Part shown: one piece after another, positions 8,822 through 17,995 of the stretch
Layout: every line of letters begins with the position of its first letter
How positions within the stretch are numbered: the first letter of the stretch is position 1
Assembly: GCF_002838835.1 (NCBI RefSeq)
Contig: NZ_NHPP01000007.1
Coordinates: forward strand, 124,001 to 188,000
Length of the DNA stretch: 64,000 bases
Direction of reading: 5' to 3'
DNA from: Siphonobacter sp. SORGH_AS_0500
Lineage (GTDB): Bacteria; Bacteroidota; Bacteroidia; Cytophagales; Spirosomataceae
Translations under genes and position numbers: made by a program
The notes under the pieces: model-generated
Told to the model about the DNA's origin: nothing
The model's database searches: none
What the model saw: the letters and a program-made list of their open reading frames with translations, nothing else

Positions 8822-9640
8822 CTAATCGTTATTATTCTCTGCGTGCCTTTCCGTAGCCGACTTGTCTTCTGCCACGCCCGATTTCCAGTACGCATAGGCA
8901 TATAATTCGTCTTTCGTCCAGCCTTTTTCCTTTTTGAGGTATTGACGTATCGCTTGAACGGAAGAAAATTCGGCGGCCACATACGCAAAGCGGCTCTCGA
9001 CCGGAAGGGGTAACGTCTGTACTACCTGAGCCAGTTGGCTGCCTTGCTGCGGATGCTCGTTATGAAGCCAGATGAACGTGATAGCTGCCTTCGTATGTAA
9101 GGGCTGTTCGTCCTCCTTGTCATGTACTTCAATCACACAGGTTCCTTTGGCCGTTGCCGGCAGGTCTTCCAGAATGGCCCCCAACACCGGAATGGCGGTA
9201 GCATCGCCCACCAAAAGGTAGTGGTCGGCCTGCGGATATAAATCGGTCTTGCCATCTTTCATCAATACCCCTAACCGATCTCCTGCTTTAGCACCGATGG
9301 CCCAGCCCGACGCGGGACCTTCATCGCCGTGAGCGACAAAATCGATCCAGATTTCTTTTGTATCCAGATCAATGCCCCGGTGGGTATACGTTCGTACGGT
9401 TGGTCGAACCGCTTCGGGTTGCGATTTCCACTGCCGCTTTTCGTAGTCGAACTCAGGGAAAACGACGGTTTCTACACCCTTGGGTGGGATCAGGATCTTA
9501 TTGTTGACGCCTACGGTGGTGTTGCTTATTTTCACAACATCGTCTCCTGTTAGAAAGACGCGAATGTAATGCGGAGTGATGTATTCCTTCCGGCTGACTG
9601 TCAGCGAAGTCTGTATAGGTGTAATAGGTGTTTTGCTCAT
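8822..9640 (-). CDS. Siderophore-interacting protein (FAD-dependent ferric-siderophore reductase)
   Basis: This 272-residue cytoplasmic protein matches the SIP/ViuB/YqjH family. Its N-terminal FAD-binding barrel holds RTYTHR (about 100-105), the flavin-binding motif. The C-terminal NAD(P)H-binding half includes LLVGDATAIPVLGAIL (about 150-165) and ends with the family signature AYAYWKSG (about 250). Such enzymes release iron from imported siderophores by reducing Fe(III). It lies 91 bases downstream of the PepSY gene on the same strand and may be co-transcribed with it. The start ATG at 9640 gives MSKTPITP, close to where family proteins begin. Confidence 0.92.
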   Translation of the reverse strand: MSKTPITPIQTSLTVSRKEYITPHYIRVFLTGDDVVKISNTTVGVNNKILIPPKGVETVVFPEFDYEKRQWKSQPEAVRPTVRTYTHRGIDLDTKEIWIDFVAHGDEGPASGWAIGAKAGDRLGVLMKDGKTDLYPQADHYLLVGDATAIPVLGAILEDLPATAKGTCVIEVHDKEDEQPLHTKAAITFIWLHNEHPQQGSQLAQVVQTLPLPVESRFAYVAAEFSSVQAIRQYLKKEKGWTKDELYAYAYWKSGVAEDKSATERHAENNND

Positions 9641-9731
9641 GGCGATACTGATTTGATGTAGCTGTATGATGAAAAAACGAATTCAGATCCTGAGTTGAGG
9701 CATTAGAAACCAAGTGGGTAATCTTGGCCCG

Positions 9732-11323
9732 TCATGCCGTTTCGTATTGATTTTTTTCGGATGATACGGCGGTTTGGGCTCTTCGCGTGGCGTAGTAGAT
9801 CAGGAGTGTAGCGATACCGATCAGGAGCAGCTTACATCGGTTCCAAATATGTACGGCTTGCCTTCGCTCAGAGAACGCCAGAGCCAGTCGCCGGTTCGAA
9901 GGCCATTCGCCACAGGAACCAATACTGAAAAAACGCCACCCAGCAGCAGAAACAAGCGGGTTTGCCGGGCTTCTGTTTTCAGCCCTAGTCCGACCAGGGC
10001 CAGAGCCAGCCAGGACAAAAAGAACATGGCGTTTACCTGCATGGCATGGGATTCGGGTTGACCCGGCACGGCCAGTTCGGCGATGAATAGCAACGGAACG
10101 GCCGGAAACAGACTCAGGCAAATAGCGAGGTAAATCATCGTGACCCGATGGTGAAATCGCTTTTGCTGATCAGTGTAGTTTTTCTTGTTGCGGGCTTCTT
10201 TCCAGAGCAAAACGCCACTGATGATGACGAAGCAGGTAAATAGGGCCAGCAGGAAATAGATTCCTTTGAGCAACAGGCCGCCAAAGCGGGCAAAATGGAG
10301 TCGGGCAATGCCATCGACCACGGATTGAACGTACGTCTTACGACCCGGAAGAACCTCAACCGCTTTCCGGCCGTCTTTCATGTAAACCGCCACCAGGCCA
10401 TCGCCCGTAAACGACGTTTGATCCGCGAGTCGGGCAGAGGCCAGGGCATCAGTCCGGTTCAGGTTCCTGATTTCCAGAACCGTGGCCGTGTAGTCTGGGT
10501 AGTCGGTCGCGAGCTTGTCTACAATCGTGGCGATGGAGGGATTCCCCTTCGTAACGGGAGCCTTCTCCGCTAGTTGAACGGTTTCATTGGGCCGGATGAG
10601 TCCATAGATTTTTTGTTGATCGCCCCCGTACAGGATCATCACCGCCGGTACAAGAATCAGGATCAGTAACAGATAAAACGCTCCGGTAATGGCGTACATG
10701 AGCTGGAAGGGAAGCCCGATCAGGCCGAAAACCGTGTGGGCATTCGTCCAGAGTTGCTTTCGGGAGCCTTTCAGTGAAAAACCGTAGAATTTAGTCAGGA
10801 TGTTCCGCCAGTGAATAAGTACACCCGTTACGCTGGCAAATAGAAAAAACAGGGCAACCAGTCCCGCAATCCAGCGTCCGACGTAGGGCACCTGATCCAG
10901 ATAGTGCAGCCGAAATAAGGTTTCACCCACCGTGGTCGGCGGAGAATCCGTCGATTGGAGTTGTCGGGTAACGGGATTGTACAGAAAACCCACGAATTCC
11001 GATTGGCCTTTGGGTTTCGCCAGCGTTCCAAGAATCGAAAGCAGGGGCTTTTCTTCAGTAGGAAGGATGATGCGTATTCGCTTGCTTTCTTCGAAGTTGG
11101 GATGAAGCTGTTTGATCTGGTGAATAACACCGTCGTAGTCCATGCTTTTGGCCATCGGAATACGGGCCGAAGGATTCTCCCACTGATAGAATTCATCCCT
11201 GAAAAGCGTGAAGGCCCCGGCAAAAAAAATGATGTACAAAGCGACGCTAATTACAATTCCGGATACCGTATGGGTATGGAAAACAATGTTATACGTCCGA
11301 TTCCCTAATCCGTTCAGTTTCAT
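9732..11323 (-). pseudogene. PepSY-domain iron reductase-like protein with C-terminal frameshift
   Basis: The uninterrupted frame encodes 500 residues: an N-terminal helix (about 14-38, VFHTHTVSGIVISV), a PepSY region, helices at about 150-170, 195-225 and 345-370, and more helices toward the end. The frame stops at 9821 just before what should be the last helix. Another frame then continues as LLLIGIATLLIYYATRRAQ to a stop at 9732. Adding one base at 9832-9833 joins the two into a 530-residue protein, so the last membrane helix is cut off by an apparent 1-base deletion. Members of this family (FpvG-like) reduce ferrisiderophores in the periplasm. The protein may still work if only the last helix is lost. 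Confidence 0.82.
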
Positions 11324-11329
11324 CGTTGT

Positions 11330-11611
11330 TTATCGGGCGAAATAGATAATTCCAGAGAATACGACACTACTCATCAAGTAAATACCCCAGATTTTCCAGC
11401 CGTTTCGAGCCAGAAAAGCCAGGATCATCAGCCCTACCCAACTCGGAAAAAACGTGAAGGTAGATGATAACAGCACTTGTTCCCGGAAGGGGGTAACAAC
11501 GGCTAGCAGGAGGTGAAAGGCCGTCGCCAGCAGGTACCCGCCAACGATACCCGCCGATAGTTTCAGGGCTCGCTGGCCCGGTGTGGAGAGGTATTCCTTT
11601 CGGGCTGGCAT
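11330..11611 (-). CDS. Small membrane protein, DUF3649-like
   Basis: This 93-residue protein has three hydrophobic helices (about 19-40, 46-62 and 66-90) and a short basic N-terminus. Size, helix pattern and position between another small membrane protein and a PepSY gene resemble the DUF3649 proteins found in ferrisiderophore-reduction operons (as in fpvG-fpvH-fpvJ-fpvK of Pseudomonas). Its start codon overlaps the stop of the upstream gene (TGATG), and its stop lies 6 bases before the PepSY start, so the three are a tight operon. The DUF assignment is by resemblance only. Confidence 0.65.
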   Translation of the reverse strand: MPARKEYLSTPGQRALKLSAGIVGGYLLATAFHLLLAVVTPFREQVLLSSTFTFFPSWVGLMILAFLARNGWKIWGIYLMSSVVFSGIIYFAR

Positions 11612-11913
11612 CAGAAAAACAAGTCAAGGAGTACCAAACCATGCATCAGCCCAATCAGGCTGTAAAAATACGTCTTCCCTAAAACAGCCGTGAGCGGCAC
11701 CAGCATCAACGCCAGACTGAGTGCACACAGGCCGATCAAGCACCCACTAACCCAACCTTCGGTCCTGATCAGTAAGCCCGTTGCCAGAGCAATCAGTAAT
11801 GCTGCCAGCCACGACGACCAGGCGGCTGTAAACCGATACAGACTCGCTGGAAAGTACTTGGACTTAGAATAATACAAGTAGGTTCCAGACACAATGAAGT
11901 AGAGTGCCAGCAT
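11611..11913 (-). CDS. Small membrane protein, DUF3325-like
   Basis: The likely start is the ATG at 11913 (MLALYFIVSG), giving 100 residues with three hydrophobic helices; a longer upstream extension runs through the promoter region of the divergent receptor and is unlikely to be translated. The pattern of an N-terminal short helix, a Tyr-Tyr-Ser-Lys-Ser-Lys turn and two long helices resembles DUF3325 proteins, which accompany PepSY and DUF3649 genes in iron-uptake operons. It is the first gene of a three-gene minus-strand operon divergent from the second TonB receptor. Confidence 0.65.
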   Translation of the reverse strand: MLALYFIVSGTYLYYSKSKYFPASLYRFTAAWSSWLAALLIALATGLLIRTEGWVSGCLIGLCALSLALMLVPLTAVLGKTYFYSLIGLMHGLVLLDLFF

Positions 11914-12001
11914 AAATTTTTTCACAAAATTATATTTAATTAGATTAATTACAAATAGTTTTGCAGAGAAAATTCTACACTTATCTGACAAAATCGTGTC
12001 T
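11914..12001. promoter_or_regulatory. Divergent promoter region of the second iron locus
   Basis: This 88-base AT-rich gap separates the small membrane-protein operon (minus) from the TonB receptor (plus). TAGTTTTG at 11956-11963 fits the Bacteroidota -7 element for the receptor. Just upstream, AATTA-GAT-TAATT (11938-11950) is a perfect 5-base dyad inside a longer TTAATTAGATTAATTA run and could be a degenerate Fur-like operator controlling both directions. The operator call is tentative. Confidence 0.45.
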
Positions 12002-14320
12002 ATGAAACGATTGGTACTCCTGGCGTTTTTAGTCGTAATCATAAACCCCTTATTTGCCCAGCGTTTTTCCCTGCGAGGACGGGTGGGCGATGAGCAGGGC
12101 AAACCGTTATCGTTCGTAACGGTTTATTTGAAAAATACAAAACACATTACGCAGAGTGATAGCACCGGGCAGTTTCTGCTTCCCAACGTAGCGTCGGGAA
12201 CCTATCGGCTGGTTATTAGCCACCTGGGGTTTAATTCGGTTGAGCAGGAGGTAGCAATCCGGCAGTCTACCACGCTTGATCCCATCGTGCTCACGAGTAC
12301 GGCAAAAAACCTGGACGAAGTAGCCGTAAAGGCTGAAAAGCAGACCAAAATTCAGGAGACGAAGCCGATTACGATCAGTAGTGTCCAGATCAAGGAAGTG
12401 GCTGCCCAGAATGTGCTGCTCACGGATGTGGTAGACCGCTTGTCGGGCGTTCGGATACGCCGGTCGAGTTCCTTGGGGGATGCATCGGACATTTCAATCA
12501 ATGGGATTCGAGGAACGGCTGTTCGGGTGTATATCAACGGATTACCGATGGAATTTATCTATCCACGCTTCGATATTTCGACCCTGCCCCTGGGCAATGT
12601 CAAGCGGATTGATGTCTACAAAGGGGTACTACCGGTGGAGGTAGGGACCGATGCCATGGGCGGAGGAATCAACCTGATTACGGAACAGAAAACCTACAAT
12701 TCGCTGCGAGCCTCCTACAACGTGGGTTCCTTCAACACCCATCTGGCGGATTTTACGCTGGGGCTGGCAAATGCAAAAAACTATTTTATCACGGTGTCGG
12801 GAGCTTACAATTATTCGGCGAATGATTACCGGATGAAGGCCCTGGTGTTCGAGAAAAATAAGACCGAGGAGGTCCGGCGTTTTCACGACAAATACCAGAT
12901 GCTTTTTGGCAGCGTTACGGTGGGCGTTCATAGCAAGCCCTGGGCCGATGAAATTTCGTTAACGCTCAACCAGTCAGGTGGTTACAAGGAAATCATGAAT
13001 GGTGCCCGCGTGGCCAGTACCGCCATCGGTGAGGCGATCTACCATGCTAATAATCTTTCTTCGACGCTGAAATACGAGAAGGCCTTTCTGGGCGAAAAAG
13101 TCCGGTTCAGCACCGTAGGTAACTACAGCCGAGAACACATGAACTATGTCGATACGACCCGAAATGTGTATAGCTGGAGCGGAGCTATTGTGGGCCGGAG
13201 AAGCTATCCTGGCGAGTATAGTTATGGCTACTCGGACACCTATACTGACAGTTGGGTTAACCGAAGTACGGCCTCAGTGAGGCTAACCCCAAACCATACG
13301 CTGCTCGTTTCCAATCTGTACGCCAAGCAAAAAATAGCTGGCGAAAATCATCTCGAATCGCCCGAGAAGGATTACCTACGGATTCCCCAGCATTTGACTA
13401 AAAACATCGTGGGCCTACAGTATGAGGGTCAGTTTACGAAGCTCACGTTCACTACCGCCCTGAAACGGTTTGACTATACACTGGATGGAGCTGAAAACTA
13501 CACGTTCCAGCTGATTCATAAAAAAGGGGGCTTCTGGGGATGGAATACGGGCCTGAAATACACGATCAGTCCCGCTCTCTTTCTGCGAACCTCGTTCGAG
13601 AAAGGCTACCTGATTCCGCAGTTCAGTCAGTTTGTAGGCAACGGAGCCGATATCCTGCGAAATACCGATCTCATTCCCGAAAGCAGTGACAACCTGAATC
13701 TGGGCGTCACCGTAGACTGTCCCGTATCGCCTACGTTCCGAATCGCGAGTGCCCTCAACGGCTTTTATCGCAAACAACGCGATGTCATTTTTCTGGGAAA
13801 TACGGTATTCCGGCGGTACGAAAATGCGGATGAGGTACGAACAATCGGGGTGGAAGGCGACGTAGTGCTAACGCATCACAAAGGCTTTTCGCTTAAGACG
13901 AACGTGACGTTCATGCGGAAAAACTTCACCAAAGTGAAGGGGACCGAGAATCAGTTTCTGGTTGGAGCGGCCTTTCCGAACAATCCTAACTTCTTCGCTA
14001 ATACGGAGTTGTCGTGGCAAAAAAAGGGCTTCTTCAACGCGAACGGTGAGTTCAGAGCGTACCTGTTTTATAATTATATCGCTCCCTTCAATTACATCCA
14101 GGTGGGTAACGACAATAGCCCCCGCAAAACGCCGTATGCCTACGTGCCGGTGCAGCACCGCACCGATGTCGGTGTTTCCTACAAGCTGCTCAAGTCCGGG
14201 CTGACCACCTCACTCAATGTGCTGAATATTTTCAATGCCGAATTGTTCGACAACTTCCTGGTACCCAGGGCTGGAACGAGCGTCAACGTCAAACTCATCT
14301 ACGAAATCGCTAATTTTTAA
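12002..14320 (+). CDS. TonB-dependent receptor, second XusA-like siderophore receptor
   Basis: This receptor of 772 residues starts at the ATG at 12002 (MKRLVLLAFLVV...); the GTG two codons upstream is less likely. It has a signal peptide (about 1-20, ending FAQ), a carboxypeptidase-like domain (about 24-100), a plug (about 115-230, VDVYKGVLPVEVGTDAMGGG) and a barrel ending in LIYEIANF. It is a diverged paralogue of the receptor at 3667: both share the phrase VYKGVLP and the same gene order, being followed by a DUF4374 gene after only 7 bases. It should import a ferric siderophore across the outer membrane. It diverges from the PepSY operon. Confidence 0.9.
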   Translation: MKRLVLLAFLVVIINPLFAQRFSLRGRVGDEQGKPLSFVTVYLKNTKHITQSDSTGQFLLPNVASGTYRLVISHLGFNSVEQEVAIRQSTTLDPIVLTSTAKNLDEVAVKAEKQTKIQETKPITISSVQIKEVAAQNVLLTDVVDRLSGVRIRRSSSLGDASDISINGIRGTAVRVYINGLPMEFIYPRFDISTLPLGNVKRIDVYKGVLPVEVGTDAMGGGINLITEQKTYNSLRASYNVGSFNTHLADFTLGLANAKNYFITVSGAYNYSANDYRMKALVFEKNKTEEVRRFHDKYQMLFGSVTVGVHSKPWADEISLTLNQSGGYKEIMNGARVASTAIGEAIYHANNLSSTLKYEKAFLGEKVRFSTVGNYSREHMNYVDTTRNVYSWSGAIVGRRSYPGEYSYGYSDTYTDSWVNRSTASVRLTPNHTLLVSNLYAKQKIAGENHLESPEKDYLRIPQHLTKNIVGLQYEGQFTKLTFTTALKRFDYTLDGAENYTFQLIHKKGGFWGWNTGLKYTISPALFLRTSFEKGYLIPQFSQFVGNGADILRNTDLIPESSDNLNLGVTVDCPVSPTFRIASALNGFYRKQRDVIFLGNTVFRRYENADEVRTIGVEGDVVLTHHKGFSLKTNVTFMRKNFTKVKGTENQFLVGAAFPNNPNFFANTELSWQKKGFFNANGEFRAYLFYNYIAPFNYIQVGNDNSPRKTPYAYVPVQHRTDVGVSYKLLKSGLTTSLNVLNIFNAELFDNFLVPRAGTSVNVKLIYEIANF

Positions 14321-14327
14321 TTAAACC

Positions 14328-15635
14328 ATGAAGAACCGTTTATTCATTGCCGTACTCGTTACGGGAGCCCTTTTGTCGTGCTCAAAACCGGCGGAGCCCA
14401 CCCCCGGCACCGATTCCAAATACCAGGAGGAAGGCTATGTAATGGCCTCTATTTCGCAGACATCGGCCAGCGAGACGTATTACGCCGGTTACTTCCCGAC
14501 GCTGCCTTCGGGATCGGTTGACCTGACGACCAAAGCCAGCTATTCGAACTTTGTTCCGCGTACGGCCTGGAAAAATTATCTGTTTGGTCCTCCGCTGGTG
14601 AGCGACAAGAAGTTGGCTAAAATGGCCGTTGTGAAGGCCACTGGTGCTATCGAAGAGGTAGCCAGTATTCCGCTGGTTGATTATTTGCAGGCCGTCATCA
14701 TTATCAACGATCAACTGGGGGTTTATTCTACGGGAGGTAACCGCACATTGTTCATGTTTAATCCGTCGACGATGGAATCCCTGGGGCAGATCGATATGTC
14801 ATCGGCCCAGAACTTCCCGAATAATGACCTGAACAACTACGCTTATCTGACGTATCGGGCCAGTGATAACCGCCTGTTTGCGGCACTTTACACCAACAGC
14901 TACAAAACCGGCCAGTATTATGATGCTCAGAATGTGTACGTGGAGGTCATCAACCTGACGACCCGAAAATGGGAAAAAACGACGGTCTATGAGCAGGCGA
15001 CTTACCCGTTCACCCGGGGGGCCAACAACGGTATTGTCGATGAATCGGGCAATGTCTACATCATCACGCAGGGGCAATACGGGCTGGACGGACAGCTCGG
15101 ACCGAATGCGGCCAAACGGTCTAAACCTCAGATTTTAAAAATACCGGCAGGCAGCACGGATTTCGATAAGTCGTATAGCTTTACTCCCGTCACGGCAACG
15201 GGCTTGCCCAATCTGATGTTCCAACTGTTGCTCGGTGGGGTTTACGATGCTAATGGCATCATGTACGCCTGTCTGTCGGGTCAACCGGACTCGGCCCGTT
15301 TACTGGAACTGATTGCCAAACTGGCGACCAATTCGATTACGTCGTCGGAATACCAGGAGCTTTCGAATCTGGCCTTTTACGACCCCAATCAGCGGTGGGC
15401 CAAACTGGATCTGAATGCCCAAACGGCAACGTTTATTTCGGATATGCCCCTGACGGCGGGCTATGCCTACCCGATTACGTATAAGTACGACGGCAAAATT
15501 TACATGCCGGTCTACAACACGTCGTTGAAGCAAAACGGCTTGTACAGCTACGACCCGGCCACGGGTAAGTCAACGTCCCTGAACACGCTAGCCGCCGGCG
15601 GTATGATCACCCATTTCTTCAAATTGACGAAGTAG
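14328..15635 (+). CDS. DUF4374 lipoprotein, XusB-like, intact
   Basis: This 435-residue protein has a signal peptide with lipobox (LLSCS, Cys at about 18) and a beta-rich body with repeated blade-like segments such as NVYVEVINLTTRKWEKTTVYE and KYDGKIYMPVYNT, in line with the beta-propeller of DUF4374 proteins. The family member XusB is a surface lipoprotein that captures ferric siderophore and works with the TonB receptor encoded next to it; that role is inferred here. The gene is intact, unlike its paralogue at 6053. A terminator follows at 15690. A decayed copy of its 3' end lies at 38560. Confidence 0.87.
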   Translation: MKNRLFIAVLVTGALLSCSKPAEPTPGTDSKYQEEGYVMASISQTSASETYYAGYFPTLPSGSVDLTTKASYSNFVPRTAWKNYLFGPPLVSDKKLAKMAVVKATGAIEEVASIPLVDYLQAVIIINDQLGVYSTGGNRTLFMFNPSTMESLGQIDMSSAQNFPNNDLNNYAYLTYRASDNRLFAALYTNSYKTGQYYDAQNVYVEVINLTTRKWEKTTVYEQATYPFTRGANNGIVDESGNVYIITQGQYGLDGQLGPNAAKRSKPQILKIPAGSTDFDKSYSFTPVTATGLPNLMFQLLLGGVYDANGIMYACLSGQPDSARLLELIAKLATNSITSSEYQELSNLAFYDPNQRWAKLDLNAQTATFISDMPLTAGYAYPITYKYDGKIYMPVYNTSLKQNGLYSYDPATGKSTSLNTLAAGGMITHFFKLTK

Positions 15636-15689
15636 AAGGGGGGCATTTTTCCAGCAATTGTAGCTATGTAGTGGCTTCGCATAAAAAGT

Positions 15690-15728
15690 AAATCGGCACG
15701 GAAGCAACTCGGTGCCGATTTGCTTTTT
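15690..15728 (+). terminator. Terminator of the second receptor-lipoprotein operon
   Basis: aaatcggcac (15690-15699) pairs with gtgccgattt (15712-15721), followed by a T-rich run (gcttttt). It lies 55 bases after the DUF4374 stop codon and fits a Rho-independent terminator. Confidence 0.75.
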
Positions 15729-15905
15729 GTATTGTCCCGTTTGTCCACGATTGTATCGCGGACGAGTGGGTGTCTCCACGTTAATAAGTTAGTTTTGTGG
15801 CAGCCCATAAGCACGGGCAGATATGCTGAAAGCAATAAAAATACCACAAGACGGAGTGATTACGTAGCGGCCATGGTTATCAGGCTTAACAAACGATCAG
15901 GCGGA

Positions 15906-16702
15906 ATGGAATACCTAAAAATTGAGCCGGCAGATCACTTGAAACCTTATGTTCACTGGTTTGGGCTATTGCGAAACCAACGGAGTGAGGCATTGACGCA
16001 TACCTTCAGAATCGTTTCGGATGGCTGTCCGGGGCTTGTCTTTCAGCAAACGGCGGATTCTTTTTATACTATTGACGGAAAGCCTTTCCCGCATCTATAC
16101 CTGCACGGTCCGGCAACAGCCCATTCGCAAAATACGGCCTTCGGAACGTACGATATGATCTTTGTGCATTTCCAGCCGCAGGCTTAAAAGCTATTTTGGG
16201 GATGGACGCCCACGAGCTTACCGATGGCTATACCGCATTGGACAGCGTGCTGAAAAATGACCTGTGCGACAGACTTCTTAGCTCAGAAGATACCAACGAA
16301 AAAATAGCCCTGCTGAGCGATTTTCTTACCCAGCAACTGATTCGCAACCATCATAAAGCCGACGGCAGAGTCGCTTCTTTTATCCGGCAGATGGCCAATA
16401 ATCCATGTAGTTTGAAGGAAATACAGTCGCAACTAAACCTCTCCGAACGTTCGCTGGAACGGCTGATCAAAACGAATATCGGTCTTTCTCCCAAACGATT
16501 CATGCGAATCAACCGGTTTCAGTCGGCACTCCGGTTACTGGATACGCAGCCTACCCAATTGCTGACTTATATCGCTTACGAAAACGACTATTTTGACCAA
16601 TCGCATTACATCCGTGACTTTCGGGAGTTTGCGGGTGCAACGCCCAAAGAGTTCTTGGCGAGAGCAAACGGTCCATTGGTCAACTTCCCCGAATGGACCT
16701 AA
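15906..16702 (+). pseudogene. AraC-family regulator split by a 1-base deletion
   Basis: Two adjacent frames encode one AraC regulator. The first (from the ATG at 15906, MEYLKIEPADHL) covers an N-terminal sensing domain of the DUF6597 type and ends at TAA 16185-16187. The second resumes with LKAI, then GMDAHEL, and carries the C-terminal helix-turn-helix (LKEIQSQLNLSERSLERLI... and DYFDQSHYIRDFREFAG). Adding one T at 16184-16185 (GCT TTA AAA) gives a continuous 265-residue protein of normal family length. It lies upstream of the NmrA-like gene and may have regulated it. Real decay or a sequencing indel are both possible. Confidence 0.83.
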
Positions 16703-16746
16703 TTACGGCTGTCGGGTTTGTACAATTTCTGGCTATTGGTCGCTCC

Positions 16747-16754
16747 TACATTTG
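16747..16754 (+). promoter_or_regulatory. -7 element for the NmrA-like gene
   Basis: TACATTTG matches the TAnnTTTG consensus and lies 24 bases before the ATG at 16778. It falls inside the longer upstream reading frame that could start at 16718, which argues that translation begins at 16778 instead. Confidence 0.5.
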
Positions 16755-16777
16755 ACTGGTCAATTAAAAACAGTGAA

Positions 16778-17647
16778 ATGGAGCAAGCTAGAAAAATTAC
16801 CGTATTTGGAGCTACTGGTAAAATAGGGTCTGATCTGATCCAATTGTTCTCGGATGCCAAAATACCCGTTACGGCGGTAACGCGTAGCCTGAAACGAGCC
16901 ATCCCGTTACCTTTTGTGCAATGGCATCAGGCCGACATGGCCCATGAGGAGCAACTGATTCCTGCCATAGCTGAAGGTGGTGGCGTTTTCCTGACCTCAG
17001 GCCCCAGTCCAGATTTTATACAGGAGCAAACGAATGTGATCCGGGCCGCCCAAAGAGCAGGGGTCGCCCATCTCGTTAAATTATCTTCCGGGGAGGCCTA
17101 TGCCTCCTCTCCGCTCTTCATTCCCCGGATGCATGGTCTGGTCGAAACGGCCTTAACCCAAGCGGACATTCCCTATACCATCCTAAGGTCTAACGGCATG
17201 ATGCAGAACTGGCTGGGCGATCTGGCCGAAAGCGTGCGTAAAGAACGCAAATTCCACGAATCAACGGGCGATGGGAAAAGAGCCTACGTAGACAAAAGGG
17301 ACGTTGCCGAAGTGGCTTTCAACTGCTTGACAAAGCCGAAAAATCATTACGTTAAAACCTATTTCCTGACGGGTGGCGAAGCTGTGAATTATAATGATGT
17401 TGCCGCAGCGATTTCCAGCGTGGTTCAACAGCCGGTGGCGTATGTGCCTATTTCTTTGGAGGAATCACGCCGGGAGATGGAGCAGCAAAACCTGCCTCCC
17501 GCTCTGATCGAAACCTTTATTGCGTATGACACCGCACAACGTAACGGCGAAAAAGCGTTGGTTACCGATTGTGTGAGCAAACTACTGGGTCGCCCACCGC
17601 GAACGATAGACCAGTTTTTTGCCGATCATGCCGACTGTTTTCGGTAG
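16778..17647 (+). CDS. NmrA-like atypical SDR, NAD(P)-binding protein
   Basis: From the ATG at 16778 (MEQARKITVFGATGKIG) this is a 289-residue single-domain Rossmann protein. The dinucleotide-binding motif GATGKIG is at about 11-17, VTAVTRSLKRA follows where the cofactor's adenosine phosphate is recognised, and the SDR catalytic YxxxK is absent, as in NmrA/HSCARG-type proteins. Such proteins act as NAD(P)H-dependent reductases or redox sensors; the substrate is unknown. It follows the broken AraC gene. Its last 50 bases and downstream sequence recur as a decayed fragment at 38931. Confidence 0.82.
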   Translation: MEQARKITVFGATGKIGSDLIQLFSDAKIPVTAVTRSLKRAIPLPFVQWHQADMAHEEQLIPAIAEGGGVFLTSGPSPDFIQEQTNVIRAAQRAGVAHLVKLSSGEAYASSPLFIPRMHGLVETALTQADIPYTILRSNGMMQNWLGDLAESVRKERKFHESTGDGKRAYVDKRDVAEVAFNCLTKPKNHYVKTYFLTGGEAVNYNDVAAAISSVVQQPVAYVPISLEESRREMEQQNLPPALIETFIAYDTAQRNGEKALVTDCVSKLLGRPPRTIDQFFADHADCFR

Positions 17648-17687
17648 TCATTACTGGGTTTAAATATAGGTTATTATAGAACGAATT

Positions 17688-17774
17688 TTTGTCATGCTGA
17701 CGAAGCACCTTCGGATGAGAACTATTTTTGTTGCCAGCGAAGATGTTTCCTGCCGCACCGGTCAGCATGACAAA
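17688..17774. repeat. Hairpin intergenic repeat
   Basis: tttgtcatgctgac (17688-17701) and gtcagcatgacaaa (17761-17774) are perfect inverted 14-base arms around about 59 bases. The sequence type (gtcatgctgacgaagcacc) matches the dispersed non-coding repeats seen between genes in Cytophagales. The rest of the gap from 17775 to 17995 shows no gene. Confidence 0.65.
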
Positions 17775-17995
17775 CATAATCTAATGTATTCCGGATAGCC
17801 TGCTTCTATACCTAGCGAGCACCAATTTCGATAAGTCATATCTGCGATGATTTGGATTGTGCATTCATACGTTTTTCACTACTATGGTGTACACGTATCA
17901 AGGCTTAGGCTATTCAATATCGATAGCCCGTAAAGTAGTTAGTGCAGGATTGGATAAAGCAGAGGAAAACTACATCATTAATAAAGTGTAATTTT

